Source: JABDIP01 sp965250245 (GTDB lineage Bacteria; Pseudomonadota; Alphaproteobacteria; DSM-16000; Inquilinaceae). Taken from it: a stretch of DNA of 64,000 nucleotides. Of the stretch, positions 15,857 through 24,020 are shown one piece after another. The notes beneath the pieces were generated by a model. The model worked only from the letters and a program-made list of their open reading frames with translations, did no database searches and had not been told where the DNA came from. Numbering within the stretch: position 1 is the stretch's first letter; each line of letters begins with the position of its first letter. The stretch spans positions 1,240,001 through 1,304,000 of the forward strand of contig OZ252296.1 in assembly GCA_965250245.1 (NCBI GenBank). The letters are read 5' to 3'. Made by a program: the position numbers and the translations under genes.

Positions 15857-17560
15857 ATGGCGGACACGGCGGCCCAGCCGGCCGAAAGGCTGTGGTTGGA
15901 GGCATATCCCAAGGGGATCGATTGGCATGCACCGATCGCGCCCAAACTGCTTCACGAGATCCTGGACGATACCGTCACCCGGTTCGGGGATCGGCCTTGC
16001 GCCGATTTCCTCGGCAAGCGGTACAGCTATGCCGAGATCGGCGCCTTGGTCGACCGCGCCGCCGCCGGCCTGCAGGCGATGGGCATCGGCCGGGATTCCC
16101 GGGTCGGGCTGTTCCTGCCGAACACGCCGTATTTCGTGATCTTCTATTACGCGGCGCTGAAGTGCGGCGCCACGGTGGTCAATTTCAATCCGCTCTATGC
16201 CGAGCGGGAGATCGCCCACCAGATCGAGGATTCCGGCACCGACTTGATGGTCACGCTGGATCTGAAGGTCTTGCACGACAAGATGGCCCGCATGCTGACG
16301 GATACGCGGCTGAACCGGCTGATCATGTGTCCGATGGCCGGCATCCTGCCGTTCCCCAAGAACCACCTGTTCTCACTGCTGAAACGCGGCGAGATCGCCC
16401 GGTTCCCGGATGACGAACGGCATATCCGCTTCGACGCGCTGATGGCCAAGGGGGAGCGGCCGACGCCGGTCGAGATGTCGCCGGACGACGTGGCGGTGCT
16501 GCAATACACCGGCGGCACCACCGGCGTGCCCAAGGGCGCCATGCTCACCCATATGAACCTCTACGCCAACGCCGAGCAGTCCTTCATGTGGTTTCCGAGC
16601 GTGGACGAGGGCGCGGAGCGCATGCTGGGCGTCATCCCCTTCTTCCACGTCTTCGCCATGACCTCGGTGATGAACCTCAGCATCCGGATCGGCGCTGAGA
16701 TCATCATGCTGCCGCGCTTCGAGCTCGACACGGTGCTGAAGACCATCGACAAGAAGAAGCCGACCGTCTTCCCGGCCGTCCCGACGATCTACACCGCGAT
16801 CAACGGCCATCCCAAGCGGGACAAGTACGACCTGACCTCGATCAAGGCCTGTCTTTCCGGCGGCGCGCCGCTGCCCGTCGACGTGAAGCAGACCTTCGAG
16901 CGGATGACCGGCTGCAAGCTGGTCGAGGGCTACGGCCTGTCGGAGAGCTCGCCGGTGGCCTGCTGCAACCCGGTCGACGGGGTCAACAAGACCGGCTCCA
17001 TCGGCCTGCCGGTGCCCGGCACGACCATCGAGATCATCTCGCTGGAGGACCGCAACAAGGTGATGCCGCAGGGCGAGCGCGGCGAGGTCTGCATCTCCGG
17101 CCCGCAGGTCATGAAGGGCTATTGGGAGAAGCCGGAGGAGACCGAGAACACGCTGGTCAACGGCCGCCTGCACACCGGCGATGTCGGCTACATGGACGAG
17201 GACGGCTACATCTTCATCGTCGACCGCATCAAGGACCTGATCCTGGCCGGCGGCTACAACATCTATCCGCGCAACGTGGAAGAGGCGATCTACCTGCATC
17301 CCGCGGTCGATGAATGCATCGTCGCCGGCGTGCCGGACGAGTATCGCGGCCAGACCGTCAAGGCGTACATCAAGCTCAACGCCGGCCATGAGATGACCCG
17401 GGACGACCTGAAGGCCTTCCTGAAGGACAAGCTGTCGCCGATGGAGATTCCCAAGCTGGTGGACTTCCGCGACGAGCTGCCGAAGACCCTGATCGGCAAG
17501 CTGTCGCGCAAGGCGGTGCTGGAAGAAGAGGCGGCCAAGGCGGCCGACGAATCTGAATAG
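15857..17560 (+). CDS. fadD: long-chain-fatty-acid-CoA ligase
   Basis: A 567-aa acyl-activating enzyme that makes acyl-CoA from fatty acid, ATP and CoA, the entry step to beta-oxidation. The AMP-binding P-loop YTGGTTGVPKG, the A5 block GYGLSESSP, and the A7-A8 region DGYIFIVDRIKDLI with GGYNIYPRNVEE are all intact, and the catalytic C-terminal Lys lies in LIGKLSRKAV. Length matches FadD. It sits 2 kb upstream of the MerR-thiolase operon but has its own promoter region, and I see no copy of that operon's palindrome in front of it. A membrane-associated cytosolic location is usual for the family. Confidence 0.93.
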   Translation: MADTAAQPAERLWLEAYPKGIDWHAPIAPKLLHEILDDTVTRFGDRPCADFLGKRYSYAEIGALVDRAAAGLQAMGIGRDSRVGLFLPNTPYFVIFYYAALKCGATVVNFNPLYAEREIAHQIEDSGTDLMVTLDLKVLHDKMARMLTDTRLNRLIMCPMAGILPFPKNHLFSLLKRGEIARFPDDERHIRFDALMAKGERPTPVEMSPDDVAVLQYTGGTTGVPKGAMLTHMNLYANAEQSFMWFPSVDEGAERMLGVIPFFHVFAMTSVMNLSIRIGAEIIMLPRFELDTVLKTIDKKKPTVFPAVPTIYTAINGHPKRDKYDLTSIKACLSGGAPLPVDVKQTFERMTGCKLVEGYGLSESSPVACCNPVDGVNKTGSIGLPVPGTTIEIISLEDRNKVMPQGERGEVCISGPQVMKGYWEKPEETENTLVNGRLHTGDVGYMDEDGYIFIVDRIKDLILAGGYNIYPRNVEEAIYLHPAVDECIVAGVPDEYRGQTVKAYIKLNAGHEMTRDDLKAFLKDKLSPMEIPKLVDFRDELPKTLIGKLSRKAVLEEEAAKAADESE

Positions 17561-17601
17561 CTCAATGCACCTTGTGATCTCAACTATTCATGCATGTATA
17601 G

Positions 17602-18237
17602 GTGACCGTCAGCCGATCGCGCATGGCTGAGCGACCGAGCGGCACGGAAGGGTATGCCGAAGCGGCGGACGCGCTGGTCCGCCGCTACGAGAGCATCTCC
17701 TTCGAGGAGGTTCACGCGTCGGTCCTGCACCTGCTGCCGGACAGGCCGGGCCAAGCGCTCGATATCGGCGCCGGCACCGGGCGCGACGCGGCCGCGCTGG
17801 CGGCGATGGGCCATCGCGTCGTCGCCGTGGAGCCGACTCCGGAGTTTCGGGTCCGGGCGCGGGAGTTGCACCCGTCGCCTGGGATCGAATGGCTGGACGA
17901 CAGCCTGCCGGGATTGAAGTCCCTGGCCGGCCGGGAGGGCGCATTCGACCTGATCCTCTCATCCGCCGTGTGGATGCATCTGGACGCAGGGCAGCGTGGG
18001 CAGGCGATGCCGAATGTCGCGCGGCTGCTGCGGCCGGGCGGCGTGCTGGTTTTGAGCCTGCGACACGGGCCGGTTCCTGAGGGCCGGCGCATGTTCGACG
18101 TGACCGCGGAGGAGACCGTGGATCTGGCCCGGACGGAGGGGCTGGACCTCCTGCTGCATGTCGACAGGCAGGCCAGCCCGCGCCGTCAGCCGGACGTATC
18201 CTGGACCCGGCTTGCATTCCGCCGGCCGGACGCCTGA
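17602..18237 (+). CDS. class I SAM-dependent methyltransferase
   Basis: A 211-aa protein with the SAM-binding motif I ALDIGAGTGRDAAALA near residue 52, an acidic motif-II position at VVAVEPT, and the post-motif block FDLILSSAVWMHL. Motif III is LLRPGGVLVLSLRHG. The fold is clear but the methyl acceptor is not. The start is a GTG at 17602; an ATG at 17623 is equally plausible, and neither has a convincing ribosome binding site. It follows fadD by 41 bases on the same strand and converges with the ABM-domain gene, leaving only four bases between stops. Confidence 0.82.
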   Translation: MTVSRSRMAERPSGTEGYAEAADALVRRYESISFEEVHASVLHLLPDRPGQALDIGAGTGRDAAALAAMGHRVVAVEPTPEFRVRARELHPSPGIEWLDDSLPGLKSLAGREGAFDLILSSAVWMHLDAGQRGQAMPNVARLLRPGGVLVLSLRHGPVPEGRRMFDVTAEETVDLARTEGLDLLLHVDRQASPRRQPDVSWTRLAFRRPDA

Positions 18238-18241
18238 TCCG

Positions 18242-18595
18242 TCAGCCCTCGGTATCGTGGATGGCGCGGGAATCCATCGGCGCCTGGGCGCGGTCGGTCA
18301 TCCCATAGTCGCGGACGACCTCGGCGATGCGCAGGCGGTAGTCGGCGAAGATCTCGGACCGGCCGGCGGCCTGGGCACGGCGATGGGCCTCCAGGGTGCG
18401 CCAATCGCGGATCGCCTGCTCGTCGCGGAAGAAATGCAGCGACAGCAGCTTGCCGGGCGTGGTGAGGCTCTCGAACCGCTCGCTCGAGATATAGCCGTCG
18501 ATCTCCTGCAGCAGCGGCCGCAGCTCCGCCACGATGTCGAGATACCGGTCGCGGAGACCGGGTTTCGGCTCGACCTCGAAGATCACCGCGATCAT
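18242..18595 (-). CDS. antibiotic biosynthesis monooxygenase (ABM) domain protein
   Basis: A 117-aa small alpha+beta-barrel protein of the ABM/dimeric barrel superfamily. Its opening MIAVIFEVEPKPG, the SSERFESLTTPGKLLSLHFF strand pair and the ending RLRIAEVVRDYG fit single-domain members. Such proteins are usually cytosolic homodimers acting as cofactor-free monooxygenases or isomerases; the substrate is unknown. Its start overlaps the stop of the upstream NIPSNAP gene in an ATGA arrangement, so the two are co-translated. Both belong to the same dimeric alpha+beta-barrel superfamily and may function together. Confidence 0.82.
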   Translation of the reverse strand: MIAVIFEVEPKPGLRDRYLDIVAELRPLLQEIDGYISSERFESLTTPGKLLSLHFFRDEQAIRDWRTLEAHRRAQAAGRSEIFADYRLRIAEVVRDYGMTDRAQAPMDSRAIHDTEG

Positions 18596-18921
18596 GGCGC
18601 CACCTGCGCGGCATGCGGCGCCGACGCCAGGCGCAGGAAGATGCGGTCCTCGCGCCGGATGAACTGCTCGCGCCGGGCGAAGGCGTAGTTCTCCCGCCCC
18701 AACGGGTCGTCGCGCAGCCGTGCCCGGTAGGCCTCGTACGCCGCCAGGCTGTCGATCGAATAGACTCCGTAGGCGGTCGTCGCAGAGCCTTCATGGGGCG
18801 CGAAATAGCCGATCAGATCGGCGCCGCAGCGCGGGATCGCCTGCCCCCAGTTGCGGGCGTATTCGGCGAATGCATCGGCCTTGAACGGGTCGATCTCGTA
18901 ACGGATGAAGCAGGTGAGCAT
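18592..18921 (-). CDS. NIPSNAP family protein
   Basis: A 109-aa protein starting MLTCFIRYEIDPFKAD and containing FAEYARNWGQAIPRCGADLIG, the pattern of NIPSNAP-type dimeric alpha+beta-barrel proteins. The ATG at 18921 has TGGAG seven bases upstream. A further upstream frame is not conserved in style and was left out. No enzymatic activity is certain for this family in bacteria. It is the first gene of a two-gene unit with the ABM-domain gene, joined by a 4-base overlap. Its C terminus is Ala/Pro-rich and likely flexible. Confidence 0.82.
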   Translation of the reverse strand: MLTCFIRYEIDPFKADAFAEYARNWGQAIPRCGADLIGYFAPHEGSATTAYGVYSIDSLAAYEAYRARLRDDPLGRENYAFARREQFIRREDRIFLRLASAPHAAQVAP

Positions 18922-19021
18922 GTGCGGGCTCCACAATGGATGGATTGCCCGCAGGATAGCCCGCCTGATGGCGTCGATGCTTCGATCCGCGTCGAATTTT
19001 CCGCCTCCGCGACCGCTGCCA

Positions 19022-19582
19022 TTAAGGCTTCGCATCTCCGAACCGCGGCCGCTTCAGCAGCAAGGTGGGATTGCCCCGATAGACGGTGCTTCCGTATTCG
19101 CGGAACCCATGCTTCTCCGCCACCCGGATGGATGCCGTGTGGGCCGGCGCGATGATGCAGACCGTGTTGTCCTGTTCGAAATGGGCGTCGCCCCAGGACA
19201 GCGCGGCGGCGACGGTTTCGGTGGCGATGCCGCGCCCATGGGCGGCGGTCGCAAGCACCCATCCGGCTTCCGGCATCCCGTCCAGCGTCGGCTGGATGTC
19301 GCGCTTGAAGTCCGCGAAGCCGACCTCACCAAGGTACTGCCCGGTCGCCTTCTCCTCGACCACCCAGAACCCGTATCCCATCAGGTTCCAATGGCCGACA
19401 TACCGGTTCAGCCGGGACCAGGACTCCTCCCGGCTCGACGGCTTGCCGGTGATGAACCGCACCACGTCCGGTTCCGCCCACATCGCGGCCAAGGCCTCGA
19501 AATCGGCCAGCCGATGCGGCCGCATCACGGTGCGCGCAGTCTCCAGGACCGGCATGCCGAGTGTCTCCGACCATTCGCCCAT
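19022..19582 (-). CDS. GNAT family N-acetyltransferase (RimJ/RimL type)
   Basis: A 186-aa acetyltransferase. ARTVMRPHRLADFEALAAMW is the typical RimJ/RimL opening, PEAGWVLATAAHGRGIATE gives the acetyl-CoA-binding loop, and the PAHTASIRVAEKHGF block is the conserved C-terminal motif. It should transfer acetyl from acetyl-CoA to an amine on a small molecule or protein; the acceptor cannot be deduced. It is divergent from the MerR-type regulator. The palindromic operator at 19735-19758 lies in the shared upstream region, so it might be co-regulated, although the operator sits much closer to the regulator. Confidence 0.87.
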   Translation of the reverse strand: MGEWSETLGMPVLETARTVMRPHRLADFEALAAMWAEPDVVRFITGKPSSREESWSRLNRYVGHWNLMGYGFWVVEEKATGQYLGEVGFADFKRDIQPTLDGMPEAGWVLATAAHGRGIATETVAAALSWGDAHFEQDNTVCIIAPAHTASIRVAEKHGFREYGSTVYRGNPTLLLKRPRFGDAKP

Positions 19583-19709
19583 TGCGTGATATACTCCTGA
19601 CTTGATCGCGGCTGCGACAACGTGGTTGGAGTATCGTCTTGACGGGCTTGTCCGACCAGCGGGTACAGTCGCGCACGCCTGGATTTCGGCGACCTCAGCC
19701 GGTTCGTCA

Positions 19710-19758
19710 TTGACTCGGGCGCCGGAACGGCATACTTTACGTTTACGTAAACGTAAAG
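19710..19758 (+). promoter_or_regulatory. MerR/thiolase operon promoter with overlapping palindromic operator
   Basis: TTGACT (19710-19715), a 17-base spacer and TACTTT (19733-19738) form a plausible sigma70 promoter. A perfect 24-bp palindrome at 19735-19758 (half-site CTTTACGTTTAC followed by its exact reverse complement) covers the -10 box and probable start site. Its ACGTTTACGTAAACGT core fits the type of palindrome published for the LiuR group of MerR regulators. Occupation would block the promoter, so autorepression is the likely outcome. A near-identical site lies at the etfBA promoter. Confidence 0.82.
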
Positions 19759-19775
19759 CAACACGGAGAGGGCGC

Positions 19776-20213
19776 TTGCAGTCCGATCAGACGGTTGCCG
19801 AGGCCGATCGTGCGGCCGAGAGTTTTACCATCAGCGAGTTGGCCGCCGAGTTCGGCCTCACCCCCCGGACCATCCGGTTCTACGAGGATGAGGGGCTGAT
19901 CTCGCCCGGCCGGTCGGGCATGAATCGGGTGTATTCCCGCCGCGACCGCGCTCGCCTGGAATTGATTTGCCGTGGCAAGCGGCTTGGGTTTTCGCTGGCC
20001 GAGGTCAAGGAGTTCCTGGATCTCTACAATCGCGGCCCGCTTCAGATCGAACAGATGAGATATGCCGCCGGCCTCGCCCGGCAGCGGATCGAGTCGCTGG
20101 AACAACAGCTTGAAGACGTCAAGCAGACGCTCATCGACCTCCGCAGGATCGAAGAAGAGATGGTCGACTATCTGCGCAGCCAAGGCGCGGAGCCCGAGAC
20201 GGAGCAGCCGTAA
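19776..20213 (+). CDS. MerR family regulator, LiuR-like
   Basis: A 145-aa transcription factor. Residues 22-90 are a MerR-type winged helix-turn-helix (FTISELAAEFGLTPRTIRFY, then DEGLISPGR and YSRRDRARLELI), followed by a coiled-coil dimerisation helix. The C terminus is short, with no metal-binding cysteines. That, plus the adjacent acyl-CoA genes, matches the LiuR group controlling leucine/fatty-acid breakdown. I chose the TTG at 19776 because GGAGAGGG lies just upstream and the code before it contains the operator. It leads an operon with the thiolase and hydroxyacyl-CoA dehydrogenase genes and probably represses its own promoter, with an acyl-CoA as inducer. The inducer identity is inference. 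Confidence 0.88.
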   Translation: MQSDQTVAEADRAAESFTISELAAEFGLTPRTIRFYEDEGLISPGRSGMNRVYSRRDRARLELICRGKRLGFSLAEVKEFLDLYNRGPLQIEQMRYAAGLARQRIESLEQQLEDVKQTLIDLRRIEEEMVDYLRSQGAEPETEQP

Positions 20214-20318
20214 GGCCCGGCCCGACCCTGATATCCGATGCGCATCGCCGGCGCATCGTCCCCAACCGAAGGACCGCATGTCCGACAATCGCCGGTCCGA
20301 CACCTAAGGAGCCCGCTC

Positions 20319-21458
20319 ATGCACAAGAACGTCGTCATTGCCGGCTACGTTCGTTCGCCGTTCCACCTCGCCAGGAAGGGCGAGCTCACCAAGGTCCGGC
20401 CGGATGACCTCGCCGCCCAGGTCGTCAAGGGTCTGATCGAGAAGACCGGCGTCAAGACCGAGGACATCGAGGATCTGATCCTGGGCAACGCCTTCCCCGA
20501 GGGCGAGCAGGGCTTCAACGTCGCCAAGCTGATCGGCATGCTGGCCGACCTGCCGCAATCGGTGGCCGGCGTGACCATGAACCGCTTCTGCGGCTCCTCC
20601 ATGCAGGCGATCCACACCGCCGCCGGCGCCATCCAGCTCGATGCCGGCGACGTCTTCATCTGCGCCGGGGTGGAGAGCATGACCCGGGTGCCGATGACCG
20701 GCTTCAACCCGATGCCGAACCCCAAGCTGCATGAGGCCAATCCCGGCGCCTACATGTCGATGGGCGAGACCGCGGAGAACCTGGCGCGCAAGTACCAGCT
20801 GACCCGCGAGCGCCAGGAGGCTTTCGCCGTCGAGAGCCACCGCAAGGCGTCCGAGGCGCAGGCGGCCGGCAAGTTCGATGACGAGATCATCGCCATTCAG
20901 GCCAACGGCCACCTGGTCGAGAAGGACGGCACCATCCGTCCGGACACGTCGGCGGAGGGCCTGGCTGAGCTGAAGCCGGCCTTCGACGCCGAGGGCACGG
21001 TGACCGCGGGCACCTCCTCGCCGCTGACCGACGGCGCCGCCGCGACCCTGGTGGCGTCGGAGGAATACGCCAAGGCCAACGGCCTGCCGATCATCGCCCG
21101 GATCAAATCCGTGGCGGTTGCCGGCTGCGACCCGACCATCATGGGCATCGGCCCGGTCGCCGCGACCAAGAAGGCGCTGTCCCGCGCCGGTCTCGAGGTC
21201 AAAAACCTGGACGTGATCGAGTCCAACGAGGCCTTCGCGGCCCAGGCGATGTCGGTGGCGACCGAGCTCGGTTTCGACGACAAGAAGGTCAATCTGGACG
21301 GCGGCGCGCTCGCCATGGGGCACCCGCTGGGCGCCACCGGTGCCCGCATCACCGGCAAGGCCGCGAGCCTGCTGAAGCGGGAAGGCGGCGAGTTCGCGCT
21401 CTCCACCCAGTGCATCGGCGGCGGTCAGGGCATCGCCACCATCCTGGAAGCCGTCTAA
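20319..21458 (+). CDS. acetyl-CoA C-acyltransferase (thiolase)
   Basis: A 379-aa thiolase catalysing CoA-dependent cleavage of 3-ketoacyl-CoA to acetyl-CoA and a shortened acyl-CoA. The acyl-enzyme cysteine is Cys91 in NRFCGSS, the His of GHPLGATG and the second Cys in TQCIGGGQG complete the active site, and SNEAFAAQ is the conserved NEAF block. The ATG follows TAAGGAG by eight bases. It lies 105 bases after the MerR gene and 16 bases before the hydroxyacyl-CoA dehydrogenase gene, so it is the FadA-type partner of that enzyme. A biosynthetic role is unlikely given the FadD and acyl-CoA dehydrogenase neighbours. Confidence 0.94.
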   Translation: MHKNVVIAGYVRSPFHLARKGELTKVRPDDLAAQVVKGLIEKTGVKTEDIEDLILGNAFPEGEQGFNVAKLIGMLADLPQSVAGVTMNRFCGSSMQAIHTAAGAIQLDAGDVFICAGVESMTRVPMTGFNPMPNPKLHEANPGAYMSMGETAENLARKYQLTRERQEAFAVESHRKASEAQAAGKFDDEIIAIQANGHLVEKDGTIRPDTSAEGLAELKPAFDAEGTVTAGTSSPLTDGAAATLVASEEYAKANGLPIIARIKSVAVAGCDPTIMGIGPVAATKKALSRAGLEVKNLDVIESNEAFAAQAMSVATELGFDDKKVNLDGGALAMGHPLGATGARITGKAASLLKREGGEFALSTQCIGGGQGIATILEAV

Positions 21459-21474
21459 GCGAGGTCCGACCATC

Positions 21475-23817
21475 ATGGCCATGGAAATCAAGAAGGCGGC
21501 CGTCATCGGCGCCGGCGTGATGGGCGGCGGAATCGCCGCCCACATCGCCAATGCCGGCATCCCCGTCACCCTGCTGGACATCGTCCCGGAGGGGGCGGAG
21601 AACCGCAACGTCGTTGCCCAGGGCGCGGTCCAGCGCATGCTGAAGATGCAGCCGGCACCCTTCATGTCGAAGCGGGCGGCCAAGCTGGTCACCACCGGCA
21701 ATGTCGAGGACGATCTGGAGTCGCTGGCGGATTGCGACTGGATCGTCGAGGCGGTGCTGGAGAACCCGAAGGTCAAGCAGGACCTTTACGCCAAGCTGGA
21801 GAAGATCAAGAAGAAGGGCGCGGTGGTGTCGTCGAATACCTCGACGATCCCGCTGGCGATCCTGACCGAGGGCCGGTCCGACGCCTTCAAGTCCGAATTC
21901 ATGATCACCCATTTCTTCAACCCGCCGCGCTACATGCGGCTGCTGGAGATCGTGACCGGGCCGGAGACGGACCCGAAGGCCGTTGCCGGAATCACCCAGT
22001 TCTGCGACGTGCGCCTTGGCAAGGGCATTGTCGACTGCAAGGACACGCCGGGCTTCATCGCCAACCGTATCGGCAATCACTGGATGACGATCGGCGTCAA
22101 CGCTGCCTTCGATCTCGGCCTGACGGTCGAGGAGGCGGATGCGGTCGCCAGCCGGCCGATCGGCGTGCCCAAGACCGGCATCTTCGGGCTGATCGATCTG
22201 ATCGGCCTGGACCTGATGCCGCATGTCGCCAAGAGCATGTCGGAGACCCTGCCCAAGGGCGACGCATTCCACGGCATCTACAAGTCCCAGCCGCTGATCG
22301 AGAAGATGATCGCGGAAGGCTCGATCGGCCGGAAGGGCAAAGGCGGCTTCTACCGGCTGGCCAAGGCCGGCGGCAAGCGGGTCAAGGAATCCATCGACCT
22401 GAAGACCGGCGACTACGCCAAGTCCGAGAAGCCGAAGCTGGAGAGCGTGGGTAAGGCCCGCAAGGGCGGCTTGAGGGCGCTGGTCGAGCATCCGGACCAT
22501 ACCGGGCAGTACGCATGGCGCATGCTGGCGGAGACCCTGTCCTACAGCGCGGCCCTGGTGCCGGGGATCAGCGACACCATCACCGGCGTCGATGCCGCCA
22601 TGCGGCTCGGCTACAACTGGAAATACGGGCCGTTCGAGCTGATCGATCAGCTCGGCACGGACTGGTTTGCCGACAAGCTGAAGGAAGACGGGCGGAACGT
22701 TCCGGCGCTGTTGGAAAAGGCGCGCGGCAAGACCTTCTATCGCTTCGAGGACGGCAAGGCGCAATACCTCACCACCGATGGCGACTATGCCGATGTGGTG
22801 CGGCCGGAGGGCGTGCTGTCCCTGGAGGACATCAAGCGCGTATCGGAGCCGCTGCTGAAGAACGGCTCGGCCTCTTTGTGGGATATCGGCGACGGCGTCA
22901 CCTGCTTCGAGTTCACCTCGAAGATGAACGCGCTCGACGACCAGACCATGGCCCTTCTGGGCAAGTCCATCGCCCTGACCGGCAAGTCCTACAAGGCGAT
23001 GGTGATCTACAATGAGGGCACCAACTTCACGGTGGGCGCCAATCTTGGCCTCGCCCTGTTCGCCCTGAACATCGCGCTGTGGCCGCAGATCGAGCAGATG
23101 GTCCAGGCCGGCCAGGACGCCTACAAGGCGCTGAAATACGCCCAGTTCCCGGTGGTCTCGGCCCCGTCCGGCATGGCCTTGGGCGGCGGCTGCGAGATCC
23201 TGCTGCATTCGCACGCGGTGCAGGCCCATGCCGAGTCTTACATCGGCCTCGTCGAGGTCGGTGTCGGGCTGGTGCCGGGCTGGGGCGGCTGCAAGGAGAT
23301 GGTGATCCGGGCGACGGAGAACAAACGTCGGCCCGGCGGCCCGATGCCGCCGATCAGCACGGCCTTCGAGACGATCGGTACCGCCAAGGTGGCGCGCTCG
23401 GCCGCCGAGGCCCAGGAGCTGCTGTTCCTGCGCCCGACCGACGGCATCACCATGAACCGCGACCGGCTGTTGGCCGACGCCAAGGCCCGCGCCCTGGCGA
23501 TGGCGGCGACGGAGGGTGGCTACAAGCCGCCGCAGCCGCCGGAGGAGATCCGGCTGCCGGGCCCGACCGCCCGCACCGCGCTGCAGATGGCGGTCGACGG
23601 GCTGGCCCTGGCCGGCAAGGCGACGCCGTACGACAAGGTGGTGTCCGGCGCGCTGGCCGAGGTGCTGTCCGGCGGCGACACCGACATCACCGAGGTGCTG
23701 ACCGAGGACGATCTGCTGCGGCTGGAACGCGAGCAGTTCATGGGGCTGGTAAAGCAATCCGGCACCCTGGACCGCGTCGAGCACATGCTCGAAACCGGCA
23801 AGCCGCTGCGCAACTGA
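21475..23817 (+). CDS. 3-hydroxyacyl-CoA dehydrogenase / enoyl-CoA hydratase fusion
   Basis: A 780-aa beta-oxidation enzyme with the domain order opposite to E. coli FadB. The NAD-binding motif GAGVMGGGIAAHIA is at residues 12-25, with the dehydrogenase N domain to about 190 and SSNTSTIPLA and HFFNPPRYM as conserved blocks. The dehydrogenase C domains follow to about 450. A crotonase-type hydratase domain is at roughly 470-660, where both expected glutamates are present (GGGCEILL and VEVGVGLVPGWGG). This order resembles the FadN type of Bacillus. It should convert trans-2-enoyl-CoA to 3-ketoacyl-CoA, passing product to the thiolase encoded just upstream. Cytosolic or weakly membrane-associated complex. 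Confidence 0.93.
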   Translation: MAMEIKKAAVIGAGVMGGGIAAHIANAGIPVTLLDIVPEGAENRNVVAQGAVQRMLKMQPAPFMSKRAAKLVTTGNVEDDLESLADCDWIVEAVLENPKVKQDLYAKLEKIKKKGAVVSSNTSTIPLAILTEGRSDAFKSEFMITHFFNPPRYMRLLEIVTGPETDPKAVAGITQFCDVRLGKGIVDCKDTPGFIANRIGNHWMTIGVNAAFDLGLTVEEADAVASRPIGVPKTGIFGLIDLIGLDLMPHVAKSMSETLPKGDAFHGIYKSQPLIEKMIAEGSIGRKGKGGFYRLAKAGGKRVKESIDLKTGDYAKSEKPKLESVGKARKGGLRALVEHPDHTGQYAWRMLAETLSYSAALVPGISDTITGVDAAMRLGYNWKYGPFELIDQLGTDWFADKLKEDGRNVPALLEKARGKTFYRFEDGKAQYLTTDGDYADVVRPEGVLSLEDIKRVSEPLLKNGSASLWDIGDGVTCFEFTSKMNALDDQTMALLGKSIALTGKSYKAMVIYNEGTNFTVGANLGLALFALNIALWPQIEQMVQAGQDAYKALKYAQFPVVSAPSGMALGGGCEILLHSHAVQAHAESYIGLVEVGVGLVPGWGGCKEMVIRATENKRRPGGPMPPISTAFETIGTAKVARSAAEAQELLFLRPTDGITMNRDRLLADAKARALAMAATEGGYKPPQPPEEIRLPGPTARTALQMAVDGLALAGKATPYDKVVSGALAEVLSGGDTDITEVLTEDDLLRLEREQFMGLVKQSGTLDRVEHMLETGKPLRN

Positions 23818-23842
23818 CAACGCAGCTGACTGGATTTTCGTG

Positions 23843-23978
23843 AGACCCCTCACCCTCCCACGCTACGCGCGGGTCCCTCCCTCTCCCACAAGGGGAGAGG
23901 GGCCGGGTGCTGGACCTCTGTTTCCCTCTCCCCTTGTGGGAGAGGGAGGGGCCCGCGAAGCGGGAGGGTGAGGGGTCT
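23843..23978. repeat. long GC-rich inverted repeat between two beta-oxidation genes
   Basis: The arms 23843-23901 and 23922-23978 are near-perfect reverse complements of about 55 bp, beginning AGACCCCTCACCCTCCC and containing CTCTCCCACAAGGGGAGAGG. The outer part varies (CACGCTACGCGCGGG against CCCGCGAAGCGGG), which suggests ageing. It lies in the 203-base gap between the dehydrogenase/hydratase and acyl-CoA dehydrogenase genes. Transcripts would form a very stable stem that could trim or attenuate the downstream message. No open frame is present. Confidence 0.85.
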
Positions 23979-24020
23979 TACAATGACACCGAAGTCAATT
24001 TGACTTGAGGAGCCCGATAG

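Noticed and set aside
21349..23853. 834-codon leftward open frame opposite the hydroxyacyl-CoA dehydrogenase gene
   Set aside because: It is antisense to a gene with clear motifs; its product is Arg/His/Gly/Leu-rich with no domain, as expected from GC-rich complementary strands.
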